Assembly (NCBI GenBank): GCA_023362775.1 | Contig: JALMGJ010000015.1 | Coordinates: 12,225,501-12,289,500 of the forward strand | Source of the DNA: Charina bottae | Taxonomy: Eukaryota; Chordata; Lepidosauria; Squamata; Charinaidae | Length of the DNA stretch: 64,000 bases | Reading direction: 5' to 3' | In this document: positions 1-11,117 of the stretch, in pieces | Position numbering within the stretch: the first letter of the stretch is position 1 | Layout of the letters: the number at the start of each line of letters is the position of its first letter | Notes under the pieces: generated by a model | Databases searched by the model: none | Told to the model about the DNA's origin: nothing | What the model saw: only the letters and a program-made list of their open reading frames with translations | Position numbers and translations under genes: made by a program

Positions 1-1034
1 CATGTAAAAAGGGGTGGAAAGATTGATCACATGGTCACAACCATTACAATTACTTTTTTGACACACACACACCCCAATTGCTACTGGCAGGAATAGCACC
101 AATGTTTTGTACCAAAAGCATTGGGGGGATTGGGGGGGGGACTGATCATTATCTTCCAAACTGCAGAATCTTCACTTATTTTCAAACCATCCATACTGTG
201 GTCTGTGGAGGACCAAATGTCATTAGTTCTAAGTTCTACAACAACAAACCTCTATTTTAAATTTCTCCAGCAAGTTCCAACCAACCAGTTTTCCACCAGC
301 CACGGTGGATTGTATTTCAAGAGTATTTTATGTTATTTTGACCAGTTCCTACAAGGAACTGTTGTTGAACTGGTGGAATACTGTATATCAGGGGAAAAAA
401 ATAAAGTAGAAACATAAGCTCTTCTCACTGGAAGGGGCTAATTATTTTGGCAAGAGAATTATGATAACTGAGAGACTCAGCATCTAGGAACAAAATGATA
501 TTCATCAATCTCTGTTTGTTTTACTAACAGGCCCAATGGGGCTATCCAGTCCTAAGGGTTTAGATTAGCTGTAGGAAACAAATGCCAGCCGGCAACAGAG
601 CTGCATTTGGAGTCCCATGTTACACCAGACAAAGTTTGTAAGGCTCTGCAAAACTGCCCATTTGTCATTGCCACAGGACGTTGCTCTTTTCGCCTTGAAT
701 TTCAGATCATAGTCTGCTAAATGTTTGGCATTACAGTATGCAAGGGAAACATGCAACAAACTTTTGCAACATGAAATACTCCTGCCGAAGCTACTGCATT
801 CCATGTCCTCTGTCTTCCCAGCTGCTACTGATTTTCTCCCAGCCATTATTCAGAATCCCAAGTCACTGCATAAACTCTATCCCTGCACTTTAGAAGATGT
901 GGAAGTTCTTTTCTTGGGTCTCTCTTTTCATCCCCTCTAATGATTTCTTGTAGTTCTAGAAATGTTGGGTTTTTCATGAGTCTGCAGAAAAGTGTTGCTT
1001 CATAATACCATTCTGGTCTTAACACTGGAAACTA
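1..1034. other. No recognisable gene or repeat
   Basis: AT-rich sequence with only short chance reading frames, the longest about 98 codons at 121-417. None has a recognisable domain. A short CA run lies at 62-74 and a G-run near 121-140. I see no supported feature here. Confidence 0.6.
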
Positions 1035-1095
1035 TGAGAATCAGTGTGGCATAGTGGTTATGATTTTTGTCATGGACTTCAGTGATCATGGTTGA
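1035..1095 (+). repeat. Fragment of a tRNA-derived SINE head
   Basis: The stretch reads CAGTGTGGCATAGTGGTTA and continues into a degenerate head. It matches the A-box end of the tRNA-SINE heads seen better preserved elsewhere in the window (for example 7,806-8,015 on the other strand). Only the head can be recognised; the rest has decayed. Confidence 0.35.
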
Positions 1096-1499
1096 GATCT
1101 TCATACATAGGCCTGCTTCACACATCACCCTAAATTCCGGCTTACTGTACTGTGTAAATCCAGCCATTGGCATTTGCAATCTATGATTTATGAATTAACT
1201 TTAAAGCAACAAAGCTTGTTCACAAATTTGGACCAAGACAGCTATGTCCTAGTATGATATGTGACAGAAGTTAATGTGTGTCCATTGTCGCACTTTACTG
1301 ATGCTAACCCTTTATCAATGGGTTATCAGAGGACAGTGCTCTGTTTGAAAGCATCCTCTATTCTATGGGTGAACAAAGTTAAGTATTCAGATCACTGCAA
1401 ACATTTGCTGTCAAAGTCTAACTTATATTAGCAATGTAGGGAAAATCCTCTCCTTCTCCTGCCTCTTCCATTTTTCCTCCAGGAACACAATATGGTATA
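1096..1499. other. No recognisable feature
   Basis: AT-rich sequence without coding potential or an identifiable repeat. Confidence 0.5.
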
Positions 1500-1536
1500 T
1501 ATTATTTATTTATTTTTCAAATTTTACTCCCGGAGC

Positions 1537-1812
1537 TGAGGCTTATTCCCTCGCTCCCAGCCTTCCGGAAAGGCTTAAAGACCTGGTTGTGCCACCTTGC
1601 CTGGGAGGGAAACGCCAACAGTTCCTCTTGGGGATGGCTGGTCCCTTGAAGCCTCCCAGTATCTTATTTTAACATTTTACCCTTGGAATTCATATTATGT
1701 ATTGTTGTAATTTTATATTTCTTTTAATTCTATTTTATTGTGCACCGCCCAGGGTCCCCGCTGGGGGAGATGAAAGATATTAATATAAATTTAATAAAAT
1801 AAATAAATAAAT
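1537..1812 (+). mobile_element. L2/CR1-type LINE 3' end
   Basis: This is a 3' terminal fragment of an L2/CR1-type LINE. It has the typical end of the ORF region (CTTCCGGAAAGGCTTAAAGA, 'lettered' as a short Lys-rich C-terminus in related copies), then a T-rich 3' UTR, then the hallmark GCACCGCCCAGGGTCCC hairpin region and a TAAAATAAATAAATAA tail. It splits the tail of a minus-strand SINE (1,500-1,536 and 1,813-2,035), and AAATTTTAC/AAATTTTGC on either side looks like the target-site duplication. The reverse transcriptase is absent, so this is a 5'-truncated dead copy. Confidence 0.7.
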
Positions 1813-2035
1813 TTTGCCACTGCCCATCTCCCCCCAGAAGGGGAACTCTGGGCAGTTTACAACAAAGCTATATTATACACCCTCATCCATGTTATCCCAA
1901 CAGCAACTATCCTGTGCATTACGTTAGGCTGAATCATCTATGTAGTTAGCTTCACTCAGTTTCCAGAACTGAGTGTGGTCTGAAACCTAGGTCTCCCTTG
2001 TTTTCATCCAACAATTCAACCACTGCCACTCTGAC
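1813..2035 (-). mobile_element. Old tRNA-SINE with L2-like tail (3' part split off to 1,500-1,536)
   Basis: Read on the minus strand, a degenerate tRNA-like head at about 2,035 leads into a MIR-like body (CAGCCTAACGTAATGC) and then an L2-like tail (CTGCCCAGAGTTCCCC) ending in A/T-rich repeats. The tail continues beyond the nested LINE fragment at 1,537-1,812. The copy is diverged. Confidence 0.55.
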
Positions 2036-3212
2036 GGGAAATAACCCAACAAATCTAATTAATTACTTAAATTTCAATAAAGTTAAATTTATATTACCTT
2101 AACCAAATTTAGATTTTATCCTGGCAAACTCAGTTTTTGGAGGGTGACATCTTGGCCTGAAATAGATCATCCATTTCTCCCCTCTGAAAGGTTGTCCAAA
2201 TTCTGCTGAAAGTAAAGACTAAGAAGGAGATCAGGCAGGAACTTCTAAATTGCCCATGGCAAATTTGTACAAACAGCAAACAGAACAAGGTCACAGATTA
2301 TCTGATCCCAGCCTTCCCCACCAGAGTGAGATGCATTGCCTTTTATTTAGATTACGTTATTTCCATCAAGCTCTGACCAAGCTGAAAACAGGCCAATAAC
2401 AGACAGTAGTATGTATATTGGTTTACTTGCCTACCAGCCTCCAGACTCTTCTGCTTCTATATTTTCCCCCCATTTGACTCCCTTACTTAATTAGGATTTG
2501 TAATAAAGTATGAATGACTGCTCAGGCTGACTAGCAACAAAGGAATGCAGGGACTTGCTTCCCAACTGTTGAGAACATCTGTGTGAGAAACATGTTGACA
2601 TAACACAAAATGGAGCCCTAAAAGGCAAAATGATTTTACTTGTGAAACTAAGAATATGCTAGAGGGCAAAAAAACCAAAAAACAAACAAACAAACTGTTT
2701 CTCCCTTCAAAATGCTTCTGGACCATAATTTTCAGAAGATTGCTTGTAATAATTTGCTGAGTTGAGAATTACTGACACTCTTATCTCTCTCTCCCTTCCC
2801 TCTGCATCCCCATGCTTTCTGGTACAAATCTGAATTGTAGAGAGATAGAAAAGGAACATGTAAAAAAAAAGGTTATTCCATTCATCCACTCTTCTCTCAT
2901 CGCAGGATTTTTCTCTGTCTTGGGGAAAGAAATACTACTCTACAAGGAGCTTGAAATGTTTTCATGTGACAAGGCTTCCAGCTTCCACCACTGCCTTTTG
3001 CATCTCCCAAGATCTGGTTCAATTAAAGATTTGCAACAGTCAGCCTCACTGAGCCATGAACATTGGACCCTATCCTGAATTGTAATCCATCTTTGGAAGC
3101 TTATTGGGTGATTTGTAATAAGTCATTATTTTTTAAGCTACCCTATGTCACTGACAGCAGCATCTATGGGGTAGGGGAAGGGTCAAAATAGGCAAGCTGG
3201 TGATTTGCTTGC
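2036..3212. other. No recognisable feature
   Basis: AT-rich sequence. Frames of 60-88 codons occur on both strands (2,487-3,078) but show no domain, no codon bias and mutual overlap, so I do not call them genes. Confidence 0.55.
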
Positions 3213-3290
3213 TTGCTTTTGTTTATTTATCAAATTTACATAACTGCCCATCTCACAAACATGACTCTGGTTGCAGCAATGTGATCCAAG
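3213..3290 (-). repeat. L2/CR1-type tail fragment
   Basis: TTTATTTATCAAATTTACAT followed by CTGCCCATCTC is the reverse of the shared L2/CR1 tail (GAGATGGGCAG...AAATAAA). Nothing upstream of the tail is recognisable. Confidence 0.45.
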
Positions 3291-3526
3291 CCCTGTCCCT
3301 TTGAACATGAGTGTAACATTGGTACATGTACATAAAACACAGGGTTCCCATTACACTGTCATTACCACTGTCTTGCTTGCTTTGATCCCTCTGGTGCAGA
3401 TGCCACTGCTCACAGAGTTGTTGTTGTGGAGGAAACTTACACAAAGATACTGTACCTTGAACTCCTAGAAGAAGTGGACTAATGTATGCAGAAATGGGCA
3501 AATACTTCTTACATTTTGATCCACCC

Positions 3527-3536
3527 AATATCAAGA
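3527..3536. repeat. Target-site duplication, left copy
   Basis: AATATCAAGA here is repeated exactly at 3,927-3,936. The pair brackets the two-armed Penelope-like insertion between them. Confidence 0.75.
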
Positions 3537-3553
3537 GTGTGGAGTCCTTGGTG

Positions 3554-3624
3554 CTCTCTGTGCTTGGTTGTTTGCTTGCAGACATTTCATTACCCAACTA
3601 GGTAACATCATCAGTGCTAGAGAG
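3554..3624 (-). ncRNA. Hammerhead ribozyme motif, family 2
   Basis: On the minus strand the core CTGATGA (3,608-3,614) is followed by a helix II hairpin (GTTACC with GGTAAT), then GAAA and a TGTC cleavage-type site (3,581-3,588). Helix I can form in two parts: GCA with TGC next to the core, and CTCTCT with AGAGAG (3,619-3,624 and 3,554-3,559) further out. Helix III is only one or two base pairs, as described for hammerheads in Penelope-like elements. Activity is inferred from the motif, not tested. Confidence 0.7.
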
Positions 3625-3824
3625 TGTGGGGTTTGCTTCCTGTTTATATACAGTAGCTTGCCCTGCTTGTGTCAGTGGGGGTGTGGTTTAACAAGGATTA
3701 ACACCAGACAAACAATCAAGCAGAAAACAATACCCTAATCAAGGAACTACCAAGGAGAAAACCACATCCCACCAACACTGGCAGGGCAAACTAATGTATA
3801 TAAACAAGGAGCAATTATGATGTT

Positions 3825-3880
3825 ATCTAGTCAGGTAATGAAAAGTCTGAAAGCAAACAACCAAGCACAGAGAGCACCAA
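3825..3880 (+). ncRNA. Decayed hammerhead motif, family 2
   Basis: The right arm holds the same motif with a damaged core (ATGATG instead of CTGATGA). A recognisable helix II region TTATCTAGTCAGGTAA and GAAAAGTC follow. Loss of the conserved CU makes self-cleavage unlikely. Confidence 0.5.
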
Positions 3881-3926
3881 GGACCCCACAGTTCAACCCT
3901 GAGCTACAGATATTCTCTTATAATGG

Positions 3927-3936
3927 AATATCAAGA
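3927..3936. repeat. Target-site duplication, right copy
   Basis: AATATCAAGA, identical to 3,527-3,536. It overlaps the 5' truncation point of the L1 fragment that follows. Confidence 0.7.
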
Positions 3937-5641
3937 AGTTTATAAACTAAGAGCCTTTGCTGATGACTTAGTCATCACTTTGGAGAATCCACTAGATGGA
4001 ATTGAATTATTGATTCAGAAATTAAAAGACTTTGGGTCGTTAGCAGGGTTCAAAGTGAACTTACAGAAAACTAAAGTCTTGACTAAAAACATGGATCACC
4101 ATCAACAAGAGAAATTGAAAGAAATAACGGGATATTCAATGGAAGAAAAAGTAAAATATTTGGGAGTATATTTGACATCTAAAAATGTTAAGTTCTTTAA
4201 GAACAATTATATTTCACTCTGGACAGATATTAAAAAAGACTTGGACCAATGGAAAAAACTACAATTATCATTGTTAGGTAGAATTTCAGTAATTAAAATG
4301 AATATTTTGCCACAAATTTTATATCTTTTTCAAACACTACCTATATTAGCATCAGAAGAACCTTTTAAACAATGGCAATGGGATATTTCCAAATTTATTT
4401 GGCAAGGAAAGAAACCAAGAATAAAATATAAAGTCTTGCAAGACTCAAAAGAAAGAGGTGGACTAGGTTTACCAGATTTGAAGCTACAGTATATTGTGCT
4501 GCCTGTTGCTTGGTATGGATTAAAGAATGGATAACTTTGAAAGATGAAAAAATATTGAATTTGGAGGGTCATGAATTAAGATATGGGTGGCATGGATATA
4601 TGTGGTACGATAAAGTAAAAGTTAATGTGGACTTTAAAAACCATTATATTAAAAGATCATTGTTAAGAATTTGGAATAAATATAAACAAACTTTGTGTTA
4701 TAAAAGACCTTTATGGATTTCCACGCAAGAAGCATTTCACAGAACAGAAGTAAGAAATAAAGATTAATGGCTGACTTACAAAGACTTTCTAAAGAAAGAA
4801 CAAGGACAATATATAACTAAAACAAAAGAAGAACTTGCCCTAGAAGGATATACATTCCAATGGCTTTCATATATGCAACTTGTAGAAAAATTTAAATTAG
4901 ATTAAAAAAAATTTGAATTTGAACAAACTAAATCGGAATTCGAGAAACAATTATGTGAGACAGATGACCATTTAATTGCAAAAATGTATAAATTATTGTT
5001 AAAAGGAGAAATGGTAGAGGAACAAGTCAAAGATTGTATGATAAAATGGGCAAAAAATATTGGACATAATATACAAATGCAGCAATGGAAGATATGTGGA
5101 ACAAAGGGTTAAAATTTACTTTGTGTTATAATTTGAAGGAAAACTTTTATAAGATGATGTATAGATGGTATATGACTCCATAAAAACTTGCAAAAATGTA
5201 TGGGAATGTTTCCAACTTGTGTTGGAAATGTAAAAAAAAAGAGGGGTCTTTTTATCATATGTGGTGGACTTGTGAAATTGCAAAGAAGTTTTGGACTCAG
5301 ATACATTCACTAATGCAAAATATTTTACAAATTCGAGTCCCATTTAAACCGGAATTATTTTTATTAGGAATATGGGAAGAACAAATGGGAAAACAATTTG
5401 TAAGAATTATGCAATATATGGTTACTGCAGCACGACATGTATATGCACAAAATTGGAAAAACCAGATTTTACCTACAATACAAGATTGGATATTAAAACT
5501 GATGGATATGGCAGAAAATGACAAATTGACATGCTTATTAAAAGAAAACTCAAACTGTTACTATCTTAAAGAATGGAAACCATTAATGGATTATTTGCAA
5601 CATGCAGGTGGAGCAAAGCTTATTTGGGGTTTTGAAGATTA
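3934..5641 (+). pseudogene. L1 ORF2 reverse transcriptase, C-terminal part, broken
   Basis: L1 ORF2 normally encodes an endonuclease and reverse transcriptase that copy LINE RNA into chromosomal nicks. Visible here are FADDL (the catalytic Asp pair of motif C), KYLGVYLT, LLGRISVIKMNILPQILY, FIWQGKKPRIK and RGGLGLPDLKL, all typical of the L1 clade thumb and following region. The first frame ends at 4,534. A one-base shift near 4,490-4,510 moves the match to another frame (4,510-4,767), a stop follows at KD*W, and the C-terminus resumes in the third frame at 5,196-5,641, where a Cys-rich W..C....YHMWWTC block resembles the L1 C-terminal CCHC region. Endonuclease and fingers/palm motifs A and B are absent because of the 5' truncation. 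Confidence 0.85.
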
Positions 5642-5905
5642 AAATATATATGGATTGATATATTAGACAGGAAATGTTTTTGTATGTTATATATAGAACT
5701 AGCATGTAAGAAAACTTTTTCTTTTGAATTACTAAGACCAGAGATAAATCGGAAGTTGACTATATCTATGTCTTATCTTTTTTCTTTTTTTTCTTTACTT
5801 TTCTATACACTTTTACTTCTTTCTTTGATTTGTATTTCTATTTCTTTTTCATTTTCACCCTTTTAACTATGTATATTTAAAACTCTAATAAAATTTGAAA
5901 AAAAA
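3934..5905 (+). mobile_element. 5'-truncated L1-clade LINE
   Basis: The fragment starts just upstream of the FADD box of the reverse transcriptase. It runs through the C-terminal part of ORF2 and a T-rich 3' UTR with an AATAAAA signal to a short A-run at about 5,900-5,905. A second copy of the same family lies at 45,736-46,785 on the minus strand and gives the intact order of motifs. The start lies directly against the right end of the Penelope-like insertion, so the original 5' junction is obscured. The copy is dead: its reading frame is broken at several places. Confidence 0.85.
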
Positions 5906-7030
5906 GAGTCTCTAGGTTGATTATAAGGTGGCCTACAAAATGGAAAGGGTTAGGGTTGAAATAAAGATCTCCAATGCACACACATTTTAGTATAAGGTAA
6001 ATTTTAGAATAAAACAAAAATCTAAATCTAAAATGCCTGGGAATATTTTTTATGACCTAGATGGACCCTTCCATCACTATGATTCATCACTACATATTCA
6101 TGACTTGTCTCTGAGGCCATTGGATGATCTATTGCTGACTGGTTCTCCTTAGCGCTGCATTTTTAATTACAATGCCTTCATAGTTTTGGTATTATGGTAT
6201 GATCTGTATTCATTTAAGCTACAGTATAAATTATTTGAAAAGCATTAAATAAATACTGTAAATCAGGGAAAGCAACCTATGCAATGCATGTGGTACCTTC
6301 AGAATCCCAAAATCATACTCTTGAAAAAAAAATGCCAAAATTGGGGAATTTGACAGCATGATTTGGGGGGTTAAAAATGGCAAAGTATGAGTGTGAATGG
6401 AAGCATGAGGTTCCTGACTGTATCCAGTCTTTACATTATACTATTTTGCCCAGCTGAAGCTGGTGCACCAGTTGTGGCCCTATGCAGGACCTAGCATGGT
6501 AAACCCATGAATTTATCACCACCTCTTTGGGTAACTATAGTGTGCTCTACACAGAACTACCTTTGAAAGCCAGTAGGAAACTACATTTGGGGTGGAATGC
6601 AGCAGCACATCGGTTGGAAGATGGGTGCTACCATGGACATGTTACGCTATTACAGTATTACAGATCTGGCATTGGCTTCATTTAGATTTCTGAATGAAAC
6701 TGATAAGTCCTAAATGTCTTGTTGCCCAGGTACCTGCAGGATTGCATTCTCCAGACCAATATATGTTTCTTCAGAATAGCCACTTGTGATTCCCCATTTT
6801 TTGTGAGATGAGGAGGACTGAGGACCAGGGCTTATGTTTCCATTTTGTGGAATAGACTTTCTCCAGAAAGTAGGGTAGCCTGCTCTCTTTCAACTTTCTG
6901 ATTTAAAAAGAGCTCTTCCAGAGAGCATTGGGGGAATATTTTGGGGTGACGGTATCCATAAATTTATTCCTCTGTGTTCTATTATTTTGATTTTAGGGGT
7001 GGATATCTTCATTCACCATTGATGTTTTTT
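5906..7030. other. No recognisable feature
   Basis: AT-rich sequence with no significant reading frame and no repeat I recognise. Confidence 0.55.
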
Positions 7031-7340
7031 ATTTGTTAAACATTGGGCATCCTTTGAGATTAGGGCGGAATACAAATTTAATATATAATAGATAAATGTG
7101 TCCAAACAATGGCAGCTGGACTCTTAAATACAAGCAAAGCACATTGCCCATACTGAAAGATCTTCACCGGCTGTCAGTGTTTTACCTGCATAATGTAACA
7201 TGTTGGTACTGATCATTAAAGCTCTACATGTCTTATGGCCAGCCTAAAGGACCACCTCATCTTCTACAAACTTTTCCAGCTGTTAAAATCTGCAAAAAAA
7301 GGTTATTTTATAAATTCTGTCACTGCCAGAAGCTTGCCTT
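7031..7340 (+). repeat. Decayed L2-type LINE remnants
   Basis: A tail-like piece (GGGCGGAATACAAATTTAAT) at 7,062-7,085 is followed by about 230 bp that resemble L2 coding sequence. The string TTCACCGGCTGTCAGTGTTT (compare LHWLPV in intact L2) and ATTAAAGCTCTACATG (KALHG) are the recognisable points. Stops and shifts interrupt every frame. Confidence 0.45.
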
Positions 7341-7424
7341 CCTGGCACATGGGGAATAGCCTCATCCTGCACAATTCTAACAGAGGGGGTTGCCTCTTAC
7401 TTAAAAAAAAAATCTAAAAATACA

Positions 7425-7427
7425 TTG

Positions 7428-7478
<51 letters not shown>

Positions 7479-7482
7479 ATAT
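7425..7482. repeat. Compound microsatellite (TCTG)n(TC)n(TG)n
   Basis: TCTG units, then about 14 TC units, then GT units run without interruption. Confidence 0.95.
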
Positions 7483-7795
7483 GTCAGTGTGTAGTGGTTA
7501 AAGTGCTGGACTAGGAGTGGGGAGACCTGAGGTTAAAGAAGGTGGCTTGGTGATTTTGAGTCAGTCACTCTCTCTCAGGCCTAGACTAGGAAGTTGAAAA
7601 ACATATCTACAAACCACATTGAACTAGCATGATAGACTACCACCGAAAACCTTCAATGAAGTGGCCTTTAACATGGAAAGGATTGATCTGGGCTGATGAT
7701 TTTCAGAGAGATTATATTGAAACCTCTTTCAATCATTAAACTCCCTGGGTGGCCTTGGGCCGTTCATTGGGTTCAACTCATTTTGCTAGGATGAT
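7483..7795 (+). repeat. Decayed tRNA-SINE
   Basis: GTGTAGTGGTTAAAGTGCTG is a tRNA-like head with A-box similarity. GAGTCAGTCACTCTCTC and, after an unrelated stretch, GGTGGCCTTGGGCCGTTCA belong to the SINE body. The copy seems interrupted between about 7,600 and 7,740. Confidence 0.45.
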
Positions 7796-7805
7796 AAAAC
7801 GGGGA

Positions 7806-8015
7806 CTTTTTTTTAAGCCATTCAATCGTGTCCGATTCTCAGAGACTGCCTGGACAAGTCCCTGCAGTTTACTTGGCAAGGTTTTTCAGAAGCCATTGCC
7901 ACCTGCTTAGGGCTGAGACAGAGTGACTGGCCCAAGGTGGCTTTGTGCCTAACTAGAACTCATGGTCTCCCAGTTTCTAGTCTGGTGCCTTAACCACTAC
8001 ACCAAACTGGTTCTC
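7806..8015 (-). mobile_element. tRNA-SINE, RTE-mobilised type
   Basis: On the minus strand the head CCAGTTTGGTGTAGTGGTTA is followed by the body (GGCCAGTCACTCTGTCTCAG) and a core with GGCAATGGCTTCTG. The 3' end (GAATCGGACACGATTGAA) resembles the BovB/RTE 3' terminus, which suggests mobilisation by that LINE. Near-identical 10-mers flank it (AAAACGGGGA at 7,796-7,805, AAAACAGGGA at 8,016-8,025), consistent with a target-site duplication. It is inserted into the end of the plus-strand SINE just before it. Confidence 0.7.
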
Positions 8016-8025
8016 AAAACAGGGA

Positions 8026-10865
8026 TAGGGAACCATATATAACGGCCGGGCAAATAGGGAATAAAATCAGAGACTAGAAAGTGTCTGCATCTTCTATGTT
8101 TGCCTTCCTCTTTACGGTTTTGGCAATTGCTTTGCAAAATTCTAAAAAGGTTAGTGCCAGTATCTTGTCTTTTTTAATGAAGGAATATACATGCCTCATA
8201 GCATCCAAATTCAGGTTTGCAGTTGTCCCTTGATATAAAGGGAAATTGTGCTGTTGGGTATGAAGGTAGACAGGGAGCTGCATTTCTCTGGTTAGTATTA
8301 CATGGGGAAAGATCTTCATTCTGCCAATATAAGTGACTGACAGATTGTGTCAGAGAGCACAATTTACTAAAGGACATCAGGCTAGGGAGCAATAGAGAGG
8401 TTGGCTCCATTTTATCATGAACAGTCCTTCTACGATGTGGCCTTACTTTGCAAGTCAAGCCAAACCAGAACTGATGTGGCTTTTTCAGCCTTAGAAATAA
8501 ATCCCCCTCCTCAATCCACAATCCCTGTCCTACTTTGTTATAGCATTCCTATTCTTCTGCCATCAAGTCAGCAGTGCTGGAGTCTGAGATTAAAGGTAGC
8601 AGCTAGTTCCAGTTTTAGCATAAGGTCACAGTTCAAGGCTCAGTTAAAAGAGGAAAAGGCATTTGAAGCTGAACAGGCAGACAAAAGAGACTGAACCAAA
8701 GAAATAATAGGTGTGCTGGGGATTCTAATAATCCATTGTTCAATATGGTCAAGTCAGCTAAGCAGGATTTGATCCTTGGGGAGCTGAGTTCCAATCTCAT
8801 TTCTTGCAGGTAGCTGAGAATCTGGTGTTGGGCCAATGAATGCCATTCTTCATGCTGGGATGAACTTTTTTCTTCTTCTCTTTCAGTTTGATGGAATAGA
8901 ATTTGTTTTCTTTTTTCAAGAAGAATATTAATACAATTCTTATGGTTGAAATTTCTCCAATACTCTGCAGCTTTCTTGACTTTCGGGGCTTTGCAGTCTC
9001 TTTAGCCGCTCTCATTTCCTGATCTGAAAAGTGTTGTTGCAATGTCTAACGATGCCACAGTTGAAATATCCCTTTGAAGACCAATGCCAGATTAAAACAT
9101 TACTCCCTTTCAAAATTCTGGATCAGAGCTGTCACCCCAGTTCCATCTGGACACTAAAAAGGGCATCAGGGTTGCCAGATGAAGGATTTTTTTTTAATTC
9201 ATTTCAATGTTTCCATTCAGAGCAAGGCATCAAGGGATAGCAACTCAATTTTCTGAGTCAAGGCCAACCTGAGATTCGATCAGTGCAATCTTTTGGATTG
9301 AGACAACAACTCAAGATAGAGCAGAGCCACATCCTCCAGGTCTTCTGTTTATAACCTATCTCCAACTGGAGTTTGAAAGATGGCAACATTCCCATTCAGC
9401 AGTTATTCAGAGATTTACACTATAGTGACAACTTGTCTTCTTCCAAATATACCCTTGGATGGGAAAGTCCATCCAAGAGTTTAAGACATAAAGTTTTCAT
9501 GGCATGTGACATCAACTTTGAAATCATTTGAAAGAAGACCTCACATGACTGGAGAGAGAATACTACATTCAGTACACTGGTGTTTGTAATTTTTGGCAAC
9601 CCCATTGATCACTAAACAGCATCTTCTCTGAAATTCTCTTTTTGGTTAAAAGATTTTCTGAAGCAAATTTCCTTTTGTCAAATTACATCAGGCTAATGAG
9701 ACAATGCAGATTTTTCTCTGCAAACCTTTAATCTAAACCTTAAAATTGTAATGTGGCCATTAAAAAAAAAAGGAACATCATCAAACTATTTTCAATCTTA
9801 AATAGTTTTATATGAATTTATTCATTCTGTCCTGTGTTCATTTTGTTCTGTTTCCTGGGGTTTTAATAACTCATGCACCAGCAAATATGTACAGTTAAGT
9901 TGTACACATTTCCTACCATCATAAACCTCTTTCTTTCTTTCTTATTCTCCCCCCACCCCCAAATGGAGAAAAGAAGAAATAAGTAGTCTGAAGCCTAAAC
10001 AAATTTTGATCTGCGTATTAGCCAAGGAAGTGATAATTAGGCTGGTGAACTTAAAAATCCACCAGCTTCACTAATTAGAACTTGCCCACATTAAACTGGC
10101 CAGATGAAAATGATAGGGTTTCATCCAAGACTAGTTTAGGAGTTAGGCTGCTATAGGAAGGGAGGAATTGAAAGACAAAAGCCCTTTAAATATGTCAGGA
10201 AGAAACAAAAACATAAAAAAGGATCCTATCATTTTTATGATGTTTTTTTCCTTTTACACATGGAAGGAATATATCTTCCAGTCTTTTTGCTCATTATTCT
10301 GTCAAGCACATTTTTTTAAAAAAATATATAATAAAAGGGAAGTTGGAATAAAAGTGAACATTAAAAAAATTGAAGCAGATATCAGTTTGCAAGCAAAATA
10401 TTTTGGTGGTTGGAAGTAGGGTGGCCAAGGAGGTCACATTAAAGAAGATAGGAGACCTTCTGAAAAAAAACAAAGAATTCTGTAAATACACAGTATTCAG
10501 TCTCCATTCAGTAATAAAAAAATGTTCCAACATTGTACAATGCAGTGGGTGAAAAAAAATAGCACACCAGATAAAAACAAAGGCTGATTTGAATGTTTGG
10601 ATCAAATGTCCGAATAGTTGGGGAAGGGGAGATGTCCTCCCAAAGTCAAGAATGCGAGTGAATGCATGGGTAGATAACACATTTATGTGGAGGTAACAAA
10701 GACTATCATGAAGTGGCAAGGTGTTCCTTCCCTTTATTTTAACATACAATTGAAAAGAAGTGGGGAAGAATTAACACCCCTCAAACACATACACACAACT
10801 TCTTTCACATGTGTTCCACCTTCAGAAGAGCAGGTGCCAGCCTCTTAGGTGAAGGCACAGTTTGA
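8026..10865. other. No recognisable gene or repeat
   Basis: This 2.8-kb stretch has many overlapping frames of 60-150 codons on both strands, none with a domain or a conserved motif. The 151-codon frame at 10,294-10,749 is T/F-rich antisense to A-rich sequence. TAATTAG motifs near 10,035 and 10,072 and an otherwise complex sequence at 10,020-10,160 could be part of a conserved noncoding element, but nothing here proves it. Confidence 0.5.

Positions 10866-11117
<252 letters not shown>

Larger units (their letters stand above)
3537..3926. mobile_element. Penelope-like element fragment, two arms in inverted orientation (hammerhead family 2)
   Basis: Two truncated copies of one element lie head-to-head. 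The left arm (about 3,537-3,735) is on the minus strand and the right arm (about 3,736-3,926) is on the plus strand. Both contain the same blocks in mirror order: a TATATAAACA(A/G)GAAGC-like segment, a hammerhead core, and the 3' block CAAGCACAGAGAGCACCAAG. The 3' ends point outward and a perfect 10-bp duplication flanks the pair, so it is one insertion event. No protein-coding part is left. The block pattern recurs at 44,228-44,348. Assignment to PLE rests on the hammerhead-bearing terminal repeat and architecture, not on a reverse transcriptase here. Confidence 0.65.
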
